From positions 1 through 15,876 of the forward strand of contig JAIVHN010000002.1 in the NCBI GenBank assembly GCA_020201015.1: DNA of 15,876 nucleotides, written 5' to 3'. This stretch comes from Spirochaeta sp. (GTDB taxonomy: Bacteria; Spirochaetota; Spirochaetia; DSM-27196; SLAA01). The notes under the pieces were generated by a model. It ran no database searches and was not told where the DNA came from. It saw only the letters and a list, made by a program, of their open reading frames with translations. Both the position numbers and the translations under genes were made by a program. Position 1 is the stretch's first letter. Each line of letters begins with the position of its first letter. Shown piece after piece: positions 1 through 8,969 of the stretch.

Positions 1-2610
1 AACTTCCCCGACTGCATGTTGCTGGCAGAGGCAAATCAGTGGCCCGAGGACGCAGTGAACTATTTCGGTGACAATGACGAATGCAACATGGCATTCCATT
101 TCCCGCTCATGCCACGACTCTTCATGGCTCTTAAAATGGAGGATCGGTTCCCGGTCATCGACATTCTGGAACAGACACCAGCAATTCCGCCAAGCGCGCA
201 ATGGGGAATTTTTCTCCGCAATCATGACGAGCTAACTCTTGAAATGGTGACCGACGAAGAGCGGGATTATATGTACCAAGTTTATGCCGGGGACCCTCGC
301 CAACGCATAAACCTTGGAATACGGCGGCGCTTGGCGCCTTTGCTCGACAATCATCGACGTAAGATTGAGCTCATGAACAGTCTCCTATTCAGCTTGCCGG
401 GAAGTCCTATCCTATACTATGGCGACGAGATTGGTATGGGTGACAATGTGTACTTGGGTGATCGTGATGGGGTGCGGACACCCATGCAGTGGAGCTCCGA
501 CAAAAATGCTGGGTTCTCTCATACCAATCCGCAGAGGCTCTATCTTCCGGTGATCATTGATCCTGAGTATCACTACGAGGCCGTCAATGTAGAGACGCAG
601 CAGGCAAACACCGCGTCACTGCTGTGGTGGATGAAACGAATCATTGCTACCCGAAAGCGCTTTCGCGCATTTAGCCGCGGCGACATCAGCTTCATTTCCT
701 CCTCTAACATTCATGTACTGACCTTTCTGCGCCGTTATGAGGACGAGCATCTGCTTGTAGTAGTCAACTTCTCGCGCTTTGCGCAGACGGTGGAGATTGA
801 GCTGGCCGATCAGGATTACCAGGGGTGGACTCCCGAGGAAATCTTTAGCCGGAACGAATTTCCACGGGTGCGCGAAACGCCGTATATGGTCATGGTTGCC
901 GGTCACGACTTCTTGTGGTTCCGACTTCTGCCTCCAAGTGAGTCACAATCTGTTGGAACGGCCGATGTGAAAGATCTGCCGAGTGTAGGTGTGCGTGACT
1001 GGTCCACTTATTCCGCCAAGCTTAGCCGCCTGCTGGGAAGTGAAACTCTTGGAGCTTACATGCGTTCTGCCCGTTGGTTTCGGGACAAGGCACGCAAGAT
1101 TAAGGATATTTCTATTGCCGACCGCTTTCCTTTTGGAGATACCTCCGAGAGAGTCTGGCTGCTGGTAGTTCAGGTGCAGTTTGCCGACGACAAACTAGAC
1201 CAGTATTGTGTGCCGGTAGGTGTTGCTACTGGAGCCGAATATGACAATATTTGCGCCGATCATCCTGATGCAGTACTCCTGAGGGTGAGTTATGACGGTG
1301 AGGATGGAATCATCTATGACGGCATTTACAATGAAGAACTCCGGGAACAAATTTTTGAAGTGATTATGAAAAAGCGCAAGGTGAAAGGTAAGGCCGGGCA
1401 GCTTGTTGGTATGGCTGGGCGCGCGGCACGTTCCGTATTGCAAGAGATGGAAAAACCATACCAGTCACGTGTACTGCGTGCTGAACAGACAAACACCTCA
1501 ATTTTATACCGCGAGGCGTGTTTCTTCAAAATGTACCGCAAGCTTGAGGAAGGTGTGAACCCTGAGATTGAGGTGCTGAGACATCTGTCGGAGACCAAGT
1601 CCGAGGTGGGAACGCCTGCGTATCTTGGTAATCTTGAATACCTTGATGCCAATGGGGCGGTTTCTTCCTTAGGGCTGTTGGTTGATTATGTTGGAAACGA
1701 GGGCGAGGCCTTTCAGTTCACTGTGGGTGCCGTCGATCGTTACTTTGAGAGTGTGTTGACCTCGGCCCCTGAGGGGATTAAGCCGCCGCGTTTGGCGCCA
1801 GCGGTAATAGGCCCCCACATTGATGACTTGCCCGAGGAGTTTGCGGGCAAGATGGACCGATTCTTTCTCGAGATGATGCGACTTCTCGGACGTCGCACCG
1901 CGGAGCTTCATAAGGCGCTTGCGGTACCCAACAGCAACCCAGATTTTGCGATGGAGAACTTTTCGCTGCTCTATCAACGGTCAGTTTTTCAGTCTATGAG
2001 AAGCCTCTTTCGGCGCGTTATGACACAAGTGAACAAGGCTCGTAAAGACGACTCACTCAAAGAGCAGATCGAGGCTATGAACGCGCGTGAGGATGAGATT
2101 GTCGCTGCCTTTGCACGCATCAAGGATCACCGCATCAACGCGCGTAAGATTCGGATTCATGGCGACTATCATCTGGGGCAGGTCTTGTTCTCAGGGCGCG
2201 ACTTCACCATTATCGACTTCGAGGGTGAGCCAGCTCGGGCAACAAGTGAACGACGTCTGCGTTACAGCCCGCTGAGGGACGTGGCAGGATTGCTACGCTC
2301 GCTGCACTACGCAGTGTACTCCCGCTTTATCGAGTATGCCGAACTCCGTGCGCATGATCTTGAGTCACTGGAGCCGTGGGTTGAGCCGTGGTACCGCGCC
2401 GCCGCCGGTGCCTTCCTCGAGGGGTATTACCAATTGATTCAGGATAGTGGGCTTCTCCCAACAAGTGAAGACGATTCGCGATTGCTGCTTGAGGTATTCC
2501 TGCTGGAGAAAGCGGTCTACGAGGTAGGGTATGAGCTGAATAATCGTCCCGATTGGATTGGAATACCGATAGCTGGCATTCAACAGATATTGGAGGCCGA
2601 AAGTGACTGA
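1..2610 (+). CDS. treS: Trehalose synthase-maltokinase fusion (TreS-Mak), 5' end missing
   Basis: This bifunctional cytoplasmic enzyme should isomerise maltose and trehalose (GH13 TreS) and phosphorylate maltose to maltose 1-phosphate with ATP (Mak). The reading frame is open from base 1, so the start lies upstream; an internal ATG at 16 is not the true start. Numbering from that Met, the TreS part has the acid/base Glu5 in LLAEANQWP and the transition-state Asp71 in RNHDELTLE. It continues with YYGDEIGMGDN and RTPMQW blocks and a C-terminal beta domain to about residue 315. The nucleophile Asp must lie upstream of the window. From about residue 325 the kinase domain follows: RWFRDKARKI, a YREACFFKMYRKLEEGVNPE block, the catalytic HGDYHLGQVL (H715, D717) and the metal-binding IDFEGEP (D734). 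The fusion is well known in other bacteria. The coding region overlaps treZ by 8 bp, indicating one transcript and coupled translation. Confidence 0.95.
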   Translation, partial: NFPDCMLLAEANQWPEDAVNYFGDNDECNMAFHFPLMPRLFMALKMEDRFPVIDILEQTPAIPPSAQWGIFLRNHDELTLEMVTDEERDYMYQVYAGDPRQRINLGIRRRLAPLLDNHRRKIELMNSLLFSLPGSPILYYGDEIGMGDNVYLGDRDGVRTPMQWSSDKNAGFSHTNPQRLYLPVIIDPEYHYEAVNVETQQANTASLLWWMKRIIATRKRFRAFSRGDISFISSSNIHVLTFLRRYEDEHLLVVVNFSRFAQTVEIELADQDYQGWTPEEIFSRNEFPRVRETPYMVMVAGHDFLWFRLLPPSESQSVGTADVKDLPSVGVRDWSTYSAKLSRLLGSETLGAYMRSARWFRDKARKIKDISIADRFPFGDTSERVWLLVVQVQFADDKLDQYCVPVGVATGAEYDNICADHPDAVLLRVSYDGEDGIIYDGIYNEELREQIFEVIMKKRKVKGKAGQLVGMAGRAARSVLQEMEKPYQSRVLRAEQTNTSILYREACFFKMYRKLEEGVNPEIEVLRHLSETKSEVGTPAYLGNLEYLDANGAVSSLGLLVDYVGNEGEAFQFTVGAVDRYFESVLTSAPEGIKPPRLAPAVIGPHIDDLPEEFAGKMDRFFLEMMRLLGRRTAELHKALAVPNSNPDFAMENFSLLYQRSVFQSMRSLFRRVMTQVNKARKDDSLKEQIEAMNAREDEIVAAFARIKDHRINARKIRIHGDYHLGQVLFSGRDFTIIDFEGEPARATSERRLRYSPLRDVAGLLRSLHYAVYSRFIEYAELRAHDLESLEPWVEPWYRAAAGAFLEGYYQLIQDSGLLPTSEDDSRLLLEVFLLEKAVYEVGYELNNRPDWIGIPIAGIQQILEAESD
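2592..2596 (+). promoter_or_regulatory. Shine-Dalgarno site of treZ inside the end of treS-mak
   Basis: GGAGG lies 6 nt before the GTG at 2603, within the last codons of the preceding gene. It fixes the GTG as the treZ start, upstream of the treS-mak stop at 2608-2610. Confidence 0.75.
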
Positions 2611-4576
2611 CGGGCCGGAGGCGACCGGCAGCACGTGGGGGCTTCCGGCGCCAAGTATCCCGGAACCGAAACATCGGCTTCCAAGTTTTGTGGGAGCCGA
2701 ATATGACTCGAGCACACGTCGTGCCGAGTTCTGTGTCTGGGCCCCGCTACGTTCGCGGCTGTTGCTTGAAACAGGCGAGGACGGCCTTTTACACACGATG
2801 CAGCGCGACGACGATGGCTATCACCAATGCGAGGTGGACGGGTGTGAACCGGGGCAGACCTACGTTCTCCTGACGGAGGATGGACGTCGGTTGCCCGATC
2901 CTGCCTCACGACTCCAACCGGATGGGGTCCACGGGCCTTCAGCCCTTGTGGATACGCGTTTCTTTGAGATGCAGAACACTAACTACACTGCCCCGCGCCT
3001 CCACCAGTACGTGATATATGAGCTCCATGTGGGCACCTTTACCACCGAGGGCACCTTTGCTGCGGCCGTGAAACAGTTACCGCGCCTTGCAGAGCTCGGG
3101 ATCACGGCGGTTGAGATTCTTCCGGTTGCGGCCTTTGCGGGGAAGCGCAACTGGGGCTATGACGGCGTGCAACCGTATGCGGTGCAGGCTTGCTATGGAG
3201 GGCCTGCGGGACTGGCTGCTTTCGTGGATGCTGCTCATGGTCTGGGAATAGCCGTGGTGTTGGATGTGGTGTATAACCATCTTGGCCCCGAGGGGAACTA
3301 CCTGCGGGAGTTCGGCCCCTACTTCACCGACGCTTACCGCACACCATGGGGTGAGGCCATTAATTTCGACGGCCCGGACAGTGACGAAGTGCGGGCCTAC
3401 TTTATTCGCAACGCCCTGTTTTGGCTGGAGCGCTACGATATCGACGCCTTGCGTCTTGATGCGGTGCATGCAATTTACGACACCGGTGCACGCCCTTTTC
3501 TTTCGGAGTTACAGGCGGCGGTTGAGGAGGCCTTTGGCTCGGATCAGCCCGGAGAGTCCGGAGAGTCAGCGTCGAAGCGCCCCCGTTATCTCATTGCTGA
3601 GAGCGACATGAACGACTCACGGCTTGTCCGCAGACGCGACGAGAGTGGTTTTGGGCTTGCCGGTCACTGGGCCGACGATTTTCACCACGCGGTACACGTA
3701 CTGCTAACCGGTGAGCGTCGTGGATATTACGCTGATTTCGGTGGCATAGAGCAACTTGAGCGTGCAGTGTTTCAAGCTTACAACTTGAGCGGCGGTTACT
3801 CGGCTCATCGACGGCGTAGGCATGGGAACAGCCCAGAAGGGGTGCCTGTCGAACGTTTTGTTGTGTGCATTCAAAATCATGATCAGGTGGGAAACCGCAT
3901 GTTCGGCGAACGCCTGTCAACGCTTGTTACTCCGCAACAGCATCGGTTTGCCGTCAGCTTACTCCTCTTGAGTCCATATGTGCCTCTGCTCTTTATGGGG
4001 GAGGAGTATGGCGAGACCCGTCCCTTTTGCTTTTTTGTTGATCATGGCGACCAGACCTTGCTCGATGCTACCCGCGACGGGCGTAAACGCGAGTTTGCCG
4101 AGTTCTATGATGGCGTGGAGCCGCCGGACCCGGTTGCCAAGAGCACCTTCGAAGGCTCCGTTCTTGATACTTCCGCAGCGGAGCGACAACCGGGGAAGGC
4201 AATTCTTGAGTTATATCGCGAGTTGTTGCGTATACGGCGTGAATCCGGCGGCGCGCGCGTAGTCGAGCGCATTAAGATGGACCTGCCGGTCATAGCCTAC
4301 AGGCGCGGCGCCTTCGTTGTGCTTGCTAACTGCGGGGAGTCCGCGGTTGAACTATCGCTTCGCGACCTCGGAGTCGAACAAGCCAGCGTGCGTGTGTGTA
4401 CCTGGATGGATGAACTGGAGCTAACTGAACAGCTCCAGGTAGATGCAGGGTTCGGCGCCAGCGAAAGCAATGGGCCACGCACAGCCGAAGGCGCAGGACA
4501 TAGAGTTCAGCTGCCCGGTTGGGGTGTTGTGGTGCTGCAGGCGAGCGAGGATAATGAACTGGAACAAGGTAAATAA
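2603..4576 (+). CDS. treZ: Malto-oligosyltrehalose trehalohydrolase TreZ
   Basis: TreZ (GH13) hydrolyses the bond next to the terminal trehalosyl unit of malto-oligosyltrehalose, releasing free trehalose in the cytoplasm. The 657-residue product starts at a GTG with a good ribosome site. Residues about 25-110 form the N-terminal beta domain, ending in the family-typical LPDPASRLQPDGVHGPS. The barrel carries DVVYNHLGPEGNYL, the nucleophile D286 in LRLDAVHAIYD, the acid/base E333 in LIAESDMND and the stabilising D427 in QNHDQVGNR, so the enzyme looks intact. The protein is somewhat longer than many TreZ (roughly 560-600 residues). The extra length lies in a Ser/Gly/Glu-rich loop before E333 (about 310-330), an insertion after LSGGYSAHRRRRHG, and the C-terminal tail (about 620-657). 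Its normal partner TreY is absent here. It shares an operon with treS-mak (8-bp overlap) and the GH57 gene (3-bp gap). Confidence 0.94.
   Translation: MTDGPEATGSTWGLPAPSIPEPKHRLPSFVGAEYDSSTRRAEFCVWAPLRSRLLLETGEDGLLHTMQRDDDGYHQCEVDGCEPGQTYVLLTEDGRRLPDPASRLQPDGVHGPSALVDTRFFEMQNTNYTAPRLHQYVIYELHVGTFTTEGTFAAAVKQLPRLAELGITAVEILPVAAFAGKRNWGYDGVQPYAVQACYGGPAGLAAFVDAAHGLGIAVVLDVVYNHLGPEGNYLREFGPYFTDAYRTPWGEAINFDGPDSDEVRAYFIRNALFWLERYDIDALRLDAVHAIYDTGARPFLSELQAAVEEAFGSDQPGESGESASKRPRYLIAESDMNDSRLVRRRDESGFGLAGHWADDFHHAVHVLLTGERRGYYADFGGIEQLERAVFQAYNLSGGYSAHRRRRHGNSPEGVPVERFVVCIQNHDQVGNRMFGERLSTLVTPQQHRFAVSLLLLSPYVPLLFMGEEYGETRPFCFFVDHGDQTLLDATRDGRKREFAEFYDGVEPPDPVAKSTFEGSVLDTSAAERQPGKAILELYRELLRIRRESGGARVVERIKMDLPVIAYRRGAFVVLANCGESAVELSLRDLGVEQASVRVCTWMDELELTEQLQVDAGFGASESNGPRTAEGAGHRVQLPGWGVVVLQASEDNELEQGK
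3550..3567 (+). repeat. Perfect 9-bp tandem duplication within treZ
   Basis: CGGAGAGTC occurs twice back to back and encodes GESGES in a low-complexity loop just upstream of the catalytic-Glu strand. The unit is a multiple of three, so the frame is kept. It is probably a neutral slippage product in a surface loop. Confidence 0.8.
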
Positions 4577-4579
4577 TAT

Positions 4580-7030
4580 ATGAGTGACCGATTCATCTGC
4601 ATTCACGGACATTTCTACCAGCCACCACGGGAGTCCCCCTGGCTGGAAGAGATTGAGCTTCAGGACTCGGCTCATCCGTATCATGACTGGAATGAGCGCA
4701 TAACTGCCGAGTGTTATGCACCAAATGCGTTTGCTCGTATCCTAGATGAAGAGAACTTCATAACGGATATTGTAAGCAACTACGAGTACATGAGCTTCAA
4801 CTTTGGGCCGACACTGCTCTCATGGTTGGAAAACAAATATCCTGGCGTCTATGAGTCACTTTTAGAAGCCGACCGTCGGAGCTTATCTCATTTTGGAGGA
4901 CATGGTGCGGCAATGGCTCAGGTGTACAACCACATTATTATGCCGCTAGCCTCGCCACGAGATAAACTAACACAGGTTCGTTGGGGCATCCGAGATTTTG
5001 AGCATCGATTCGGGCGCGAGCCTGAAGGGATGTGGCTTGCCGAAACAGCGGTCGACACCGAGACGCTTGAGGTGCTGGCCGCGGAAGGAATACGGTTTAC
5101 CGTGCTATCGCCGTACCAGTGCGCCGGTGTTCGGGTGCTGGATAGCAACGACTGGATCGATGTAACCGGCGGCAAAGTCGATCCACGGCGGCCTTACCTA
5201 TGCCGCCTCCCTTCTGGACGCAGTATCGCATTGTTTTTCTATGATGGCGGCATCTCGCAAGAAGTTGCGTTTGGCGGTTTGCTTGATAGCGGCGAGAATT
5301 TCGCCGACCGGCTGCTGTCGGGGTTTTCCGAACAGGGACGTGGGCCGGAGTTGGTGCATATTGCTACCGACGGTGAGACCTATGGACACCATCATCGCAA
5401 TGGTGAGATGGCCTTGAGCTACTGCCTGAACTCCATTCGGCAGCGGGAGACTGCAAAGGTCACGATATATGGTGAGTACTTGGAGCTATCTCCCCCGCGG
5501 TGGGAAGCGCGAATTATCGAGAGCAGCTCATGGAGCTGTATGCATGGCGTTGAGCGTTGGCGTTCGGACTGTGGGTGTAACTCCGGGGGTAAGCCCGGTT
5601 GGACGCAGGGTTGGCGCAAACCGTTACGCGAAACGCTTGACTGGCTACGAGACGAACTGGAGTCGCTCTATGAGGAGATTGTCGAGTCATATTTGGCTTT
5701 TCCGTGGCGGGCACGAGACCGATATATTGATCTTGTCGTGGACCGTTCGCCGGAAAGTGAGGCGCTTTTTCTCAAGGAGGAAGCCCACTCGGACTTGAAT
5801 GAGACGGAGAAAGCCAGGGTCTTCTCGGCGCTTGAGATGCAGCGGCATGCGCTGTTAATGTACACCAGCTGCGGTTGGTTCTTTGATGAAATTTCCGGAA
5901 TCGAGACTGTTCAGATTCTACAGTATGCGGCACGCGCAATGCAGTTGGCAAAAACTTTAGCCGACAAGGATTTGGAACGTTTGTTCTGCACCAAGTTGAA
6001 AAAAGCTCCAAGCAACATTGGAGCCTTTGGTCATGGTGATAAGGTTTACCAGCGCTACGTCGCAGGAGCGGTGGTCACCTTGGACCGTGTTGCCGGGCAC
6101 TACGCCGTGAGTTCATTGTTTCATGAAACTGAGGAAAGCGAGTTTCGTCTCTCGTACTTTCATGTTCGTCGCAGCGATTTTAGTCGGCATACTGCTGGAA
6201 AGTACCGCTTTGCTTCGGGCACACTGTTGTTACGCTCGGATATTACTCATGATGAAGCCGAGGTGATGTTTGCGGTTCTTCATCTTGGCGACCATAACGT
6301 TATTGGTGGGGTCAAGCGTGTCGATGAGAAGCCTAAGTTCCAACGTACACTGGCTGCCGTGCAGGCCAGTTTTCTAGAGAACAACATTCCAAGTGCAATT
6401 ATCATGCTCGACAGGGCATTTGGTAGACAGAGTTATCTTCTCTGGAACCTGTTTAAGGAAGAGCAACGACGAGTGGTAAGGAGTTTGCTTGACCTAACGT
6501 ATCGTGAAGTTGAAATCAACTACAGGCGGGTTTTTGATGCCAACTACTCTATTCTACGCGCACTGCAAGACCTTGAAATGCCGATCCCAGATGCACTGGC
6601 TGCGCCTGTTGAGTATATACTGAACACGGATCTGCGTTCGGTCTTCCAAGGAGATGGACTGATTGATATTGGCGCCTTGCGAAACGCGGTTGAAGAGTTT
6701 CGGCGCTGGCCGTTTGAGCCGACCGGTGAGGAACTTCGGTTTGAAATTGGGAACCGCATTGGCACGATTATGCGAAGCGTTCGGGATCAAGAAGTATCGG
6801 TCGAGATACTTGAAAACCTGGTAGATGTGTTTGAGGTAGTACAGGGGCTTGAACTCAAGCTGGATCTACATGAAGCTCAGAACATATACTTTGCCGTAGC
6901 GCGTGCGGCCGATGTCTTTCCGGCATTCAGAAGTTCTCGGGTGAGGCAAGCTTTTCGAGCGCTTGCGAAACATTTTCATGTCCGGGTTCCACCATCTTTG
7001 GACAAAGCTGAAACATACCTTCAACCATAG
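4580..7030 (+). CDS. GH57 family glycosidase-like protein with DUF3536-type C-terminus
   Basis: This 816-residue protein has no signal peptide and is expected in the cytoplasm. The first ~330 residues are a GH57 (beta/alpha)7-barrel. It opens with CIHGHFYQPPRESPW, including metal or substrate-contacting His9 and His11. The probable nucleophile is E155 in GMWLAETAVD and the probable acid/base is D264 in ATDGETYGHHH. The remaining ~450 residues are mainly helical and match my memory of the DUF3536 region that follows GH57 in long proteins of about 800 residues. GH57 includes alpha-amylases, amylopullulanases, 4-alpha-glucanotransferases and branching enzymes, and the subfamily activity cannot be fixed here. 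It starts at ATG 4580, only 3 bp after the treZ stop, with a weak AAGG (4566-4569). The neighbours suggest a role on cytoplasmic alpha-glucan or malto-oligosaccharide. The gene ends the trehalose/glucan run. Confidence 0.88.
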   Translation: MSDRFICIHGHFYQPPRESPWLEEIELQDSAHPYHDWNERITAECYAPNAFARILDEENFITDIVSNYEYMSFNFGPTLLSWLENKYPGVYESLLEADRRSLSHFGGHGAAMAQVYNHIIMPLASPRDKLTQVRWGIRDFEHRFGREPEGMWLAETAVDTETLEVLAAEGIRFTVLSPYQCAGVRVLDSNDWIDVTGGKVDPRRPYLCRLPSGRSIALFFYDGGISQEVAFGGLLDSGENFADRLLSGFSEQGRGPELVHIATDGETYGHHHRNGEMALSYCLNSIRQRETAKVTIYGEYLELSPPRWEARIIESSSWSCMHGVERWRSDCGCNSGGKPGWTQGWRKPLRETLDWLRDELESLYEEIVESYLAFPWRARDRYIDLVVDRSPESEALFLKEEAHSDLNETEKARVFSALEMQRHALLMYTSCGWFFDEISGIETVQILQYAARAMQLAKTLADKDLERLFCTKLKKAPSNIGAFGHGDKVYQRYVAGAVVTLDRVAGHYAVSSLFHETEESEFRLSYFHVRRSDFSRHTAGKYRFASGTLLLRSDITHDEAEVMFAVLHLGDHNVIGGVKRVDEKPKFQRTLAAVQASFLENNIPSAIIMLDRAFGRQSYLLWNLFKEEQRRVVRSLLDLTYREVEINYRRVFDANYSILRALQDLEMPIPDALAAPVEYILNTDLRSVFQGDGLIDIGALRNAVEEFRRWPFEPTGEELRFEIGNRIGTIMRSVRDQEVSVEILENLVDVFEVVQGLELKLDLHEAQNIYFAVARAADVFPAFRSSRVRQAFRALAKHFHVRVPPSLDKAETYLQP

Positions 7031-7059
7031 AACTTCGCTTCCCCCTGCCTTTCCAAGCT

Positions 7060-7087
7060 TTGGCTTTCCCGTTTTTTTTGGTATATT
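7060..7087 (+). promoter_or_regulatory. Candidate sigma-70-type promoter for the ABC importer operon
   Basis: In the 87-bp gap between the GH57 gene and the lipoprotein gene, TTGGCT (7060-7065, 4 of 6 to TTGACA) and TATATT (7082-7087, 5 of 6 to TATAAT) stand 16 bp apart. The spacer contains a run of eight T. The -10 lies 30 bp before the GTG start, leaving room for a short leader with the AAGGAG site. This rests on pattern matching only. Confidence 0.4.
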
Positions 7088-7105
7088 TATGTAAATGCAA
7101 CCCGC

Positions 7106-7111
7106 AAGGAG
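7106..7111 (+). promoter_or_regulatory. Shine-Dalgarno site of the substrate-binding lipoprotein
   Basis: AAGGAG, 6 nt before GTG 7118, selects this non-ATG start. The start is directly followed by a lipoprotein signal peptide, which supports the choice. Confidence 0.75.
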
Positions 7112-7117
7112 ATACTG

Positions 7118-8959
7118 GTGAAAAGACCTAAGAGAACGTGGTCCCTCCATTCTGTAGTAGTGCCGGTGATACTGATCGCAGCGGTAGTGTTCAGCGCTTG
7201 CGGAGCTGGCGAGGAAATAGATGCAGACGATATAGCGGCCGGTAGCATAGACAGCCGTGAAACAATACTGGAGCGAACGGTTTCACGCCCTGGAGGTGAG
7301 GCGCCGTTTCGTATCGGGCAGGTTGGAGGTATCTGGACATCGAGCATAAACAATGACCCACGCACCTTTAACACATTGACTGCGCGTGATGCCGACAGCC
7401 GCACCGTCATTGACCCGCTCTATGACTTTCTTGCCGACTATGACCCCTACACGCGTGAGTTTACGCCTGCGTTAGCCAGTTTTGAGGTTGAGGCGGACGA
7501 GGCAAACGACAGTCTGCGCGTGGTCTACACGTTGCGTGATGAGCTGTACTGGACGACCCCTGACAGCAGTCCGGATACCTGGGTTCAGGTGACGTCGGAC
7601 GACGTTGTGTATTGGTACAACGAGATTGACGGTGACCGTTCGCTACAACTACCGGGTTACTCTGGCCAGTTCATTGACATGCCGGACGGTAGCGCCGCTC
7701 GAATAGAGATTGAAAAAATAGATGATCGGAGTTTTGCATTTATATACCCCCGTATCGTTTCAAACCCCATTCTTTCTACTAACATGCAGTTTGGACCGCG
7801 CTATATTTTTCAACCGGCAAAGGAAGAAAACGGTTCAGAGGGTGTGCTTGATCTCTTCAGTGTAGATACACCTGTGCGTACTATCCCTGCGGTGGGTGAG
7901 TATCACATAGTGGAGTATGACCCCGGTGTACGCGTTGTTTTGCAGCGTAACCCCAACTACTGGAAAACCGACGAGGCCGGGACCAGTTTGCCGTACATGG
8001 AGCGGGTTGAGTACCGAGTTGTTCCAGATAAGAATAGCGAGTTTCTCATGTTCCGTGATGGGAGTCGGGACAGTTACTCAGCGCGGCCGGAGGATCTTGA
8101 TTCGCTACTCGTAGAGTCTGACCCCGACTACACTGTCTATAACGGTGGGGCCGCTCTTGGTTCGGCTTTCTTCACGTTCAACCAAAATCCGGATACGCTT
8201 GATCCACTGAAGTACTCCTGGTTTAGTCAAACCGAGTTCCGCCAGGCAATGAGTTCTATGCTCAACCGGGAACGCATTGTGCGGCAGGTGTATCGTGGTC
8301 TGGCCGAGCCTGCGCACCATTTCTTTGCCAGGGCTAACCCCATGTTCGACGAGGATATACAGCTGGAATACACCTTTAACCCCGATCAGGCGGTTGAGCT
8401 GCTTAAAAGTATAGGTATGAGCCGCGACGCTGAAGGTACTATGCGTGACGCCGAGGGTAACGCTATTGACTTTACCATCAACCTTGGGGCCGAGAACAAC
8501 ATAGGCATTGATATTGCACAAATCTTTGCGGACGAACTATCCGAAATTGGGGTTCGTGCACGCGTGCGGCCTATAGATTTCCAACGAGTGGTAGAGATGC
8601 TAACCAACACCTATGACTGGGAGGTTGTGACCGTCTCACTTGGCGCCAATTACTGGCCATCTGGTGGTAGCAATGTATGGCAGTCGGGCGGCAATTTTCA
8701 TTTGTGGAATCCGCTGCAAGACTCACCGGCCACCGAATGGGAAGCGCGCATAGACTATCTCTACAATGAGGGCCGCTTTACTATTGACCAGCAAGAAGCC
8801 AAGGGAATCTATGATGAGTTTCAAAGCATTTTACTTGCGCAGCTCCCGGTCATGTACGTTGTTCACCCATGGTCTTTTCTGGCGGTACGAGATCGCTGGC
8901 AGAATGTGCGCTATGACACCTTGGACGGTCTGAGGTCCGAACGTCTGTTCCTGGAGTAG
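7118..8959 (+). CDS. Family 5 ABC substrate-binding lipoprotein (Opp/Dpp/oligosaccharide type)
   Basis: This is the extracytoplasmic ligand-binding component of the importer encoded downstream. The 613-residue product begins at GTG with a basic N-terminus (KRPKR), a hydrophobic stretch (about 12-25) and a lipobox-like FSAC, with lipidated Cys28. An acidic, flexible linker (about 30-60) precedes the binding domain. That domain runs from about residue 65 to the end and has the SBP_bac_5 layout: NNDPRTFNTLTARDADSR, DPLYDFLADYDP, the VVLQRNPNYWK block, an FNQNP strand, FRQAMSSMLNRERIVRQVYRG, and a C-terminal ILLAQLPVMYVVHPW block. The length is at the upper end for the family (about 500-600). Relatives bind peptides, nickel, opines or oligosaccharides, and the ligand here is unknown. 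It is the first gene of its operon, with 10 bp to the first permease. Confidence 0.93.
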   Translation: MKRPKRTWSLHSVVVPVILIAAVVFSACGAGEEIDADDIAAGSIDSRETILERTVSRPGGEAPFRIGQVGGIWTSSINNDPRTFNTLTARDADSRTVIDPLYDFLADYDPYTREFTPALASFEVEADEANDSLRVVYTLRDELYWTTPDSSPDTWVQVTSDDVVYWYNEIDGDRSLQLPGYSGQFIDMPDGSAARIEIEKIDDRSFAFIYPRIVSNPILSTNMQFGPRYIFQPAKEENGSEGVLDLFSVDTPVRTIPAVGEYHIVEYDPGVRVVLQRNPNYWKTDEAGTSLPYMERVEYRVVPDKNSEFLMFRDGSRDSYSARPEDLDSLLVESDPDYTVYNGGAALGSAFFTFNQNPDTLDPLKYSWFSQTEFRQAMSSMLNRERIVRQVYRGLAEPAHHFFARANPMFDEDIQLEYTFNPDQAVELLKSIGMSRDAEGTMRDAEGNAIDFTINLGAENNIGIDIAQIFADELSEIGVRARVRPIDFQRVVEMLTNTYDWEVVTVSLGANYWPSGGSNVWQSGGNFHLWNPLQDSPATEWEARIDYLYNEGRFTIDQQEAKGIYDEFQSILLAQLPVMYVVHPWSFLAVRDRWQNVRYDTLDGLRSERLFLE

Positions 8960-8969
8960 CGGGCACCTT

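Noticed and set aside
7053..7079. Possible rho-independent terminator: CCAA-GCT-TTGG followed by eight T
   Set aside because: The stem is only 4 bp and AT-rich, and the T-run starts 8 nt after it. This is too weak to call.
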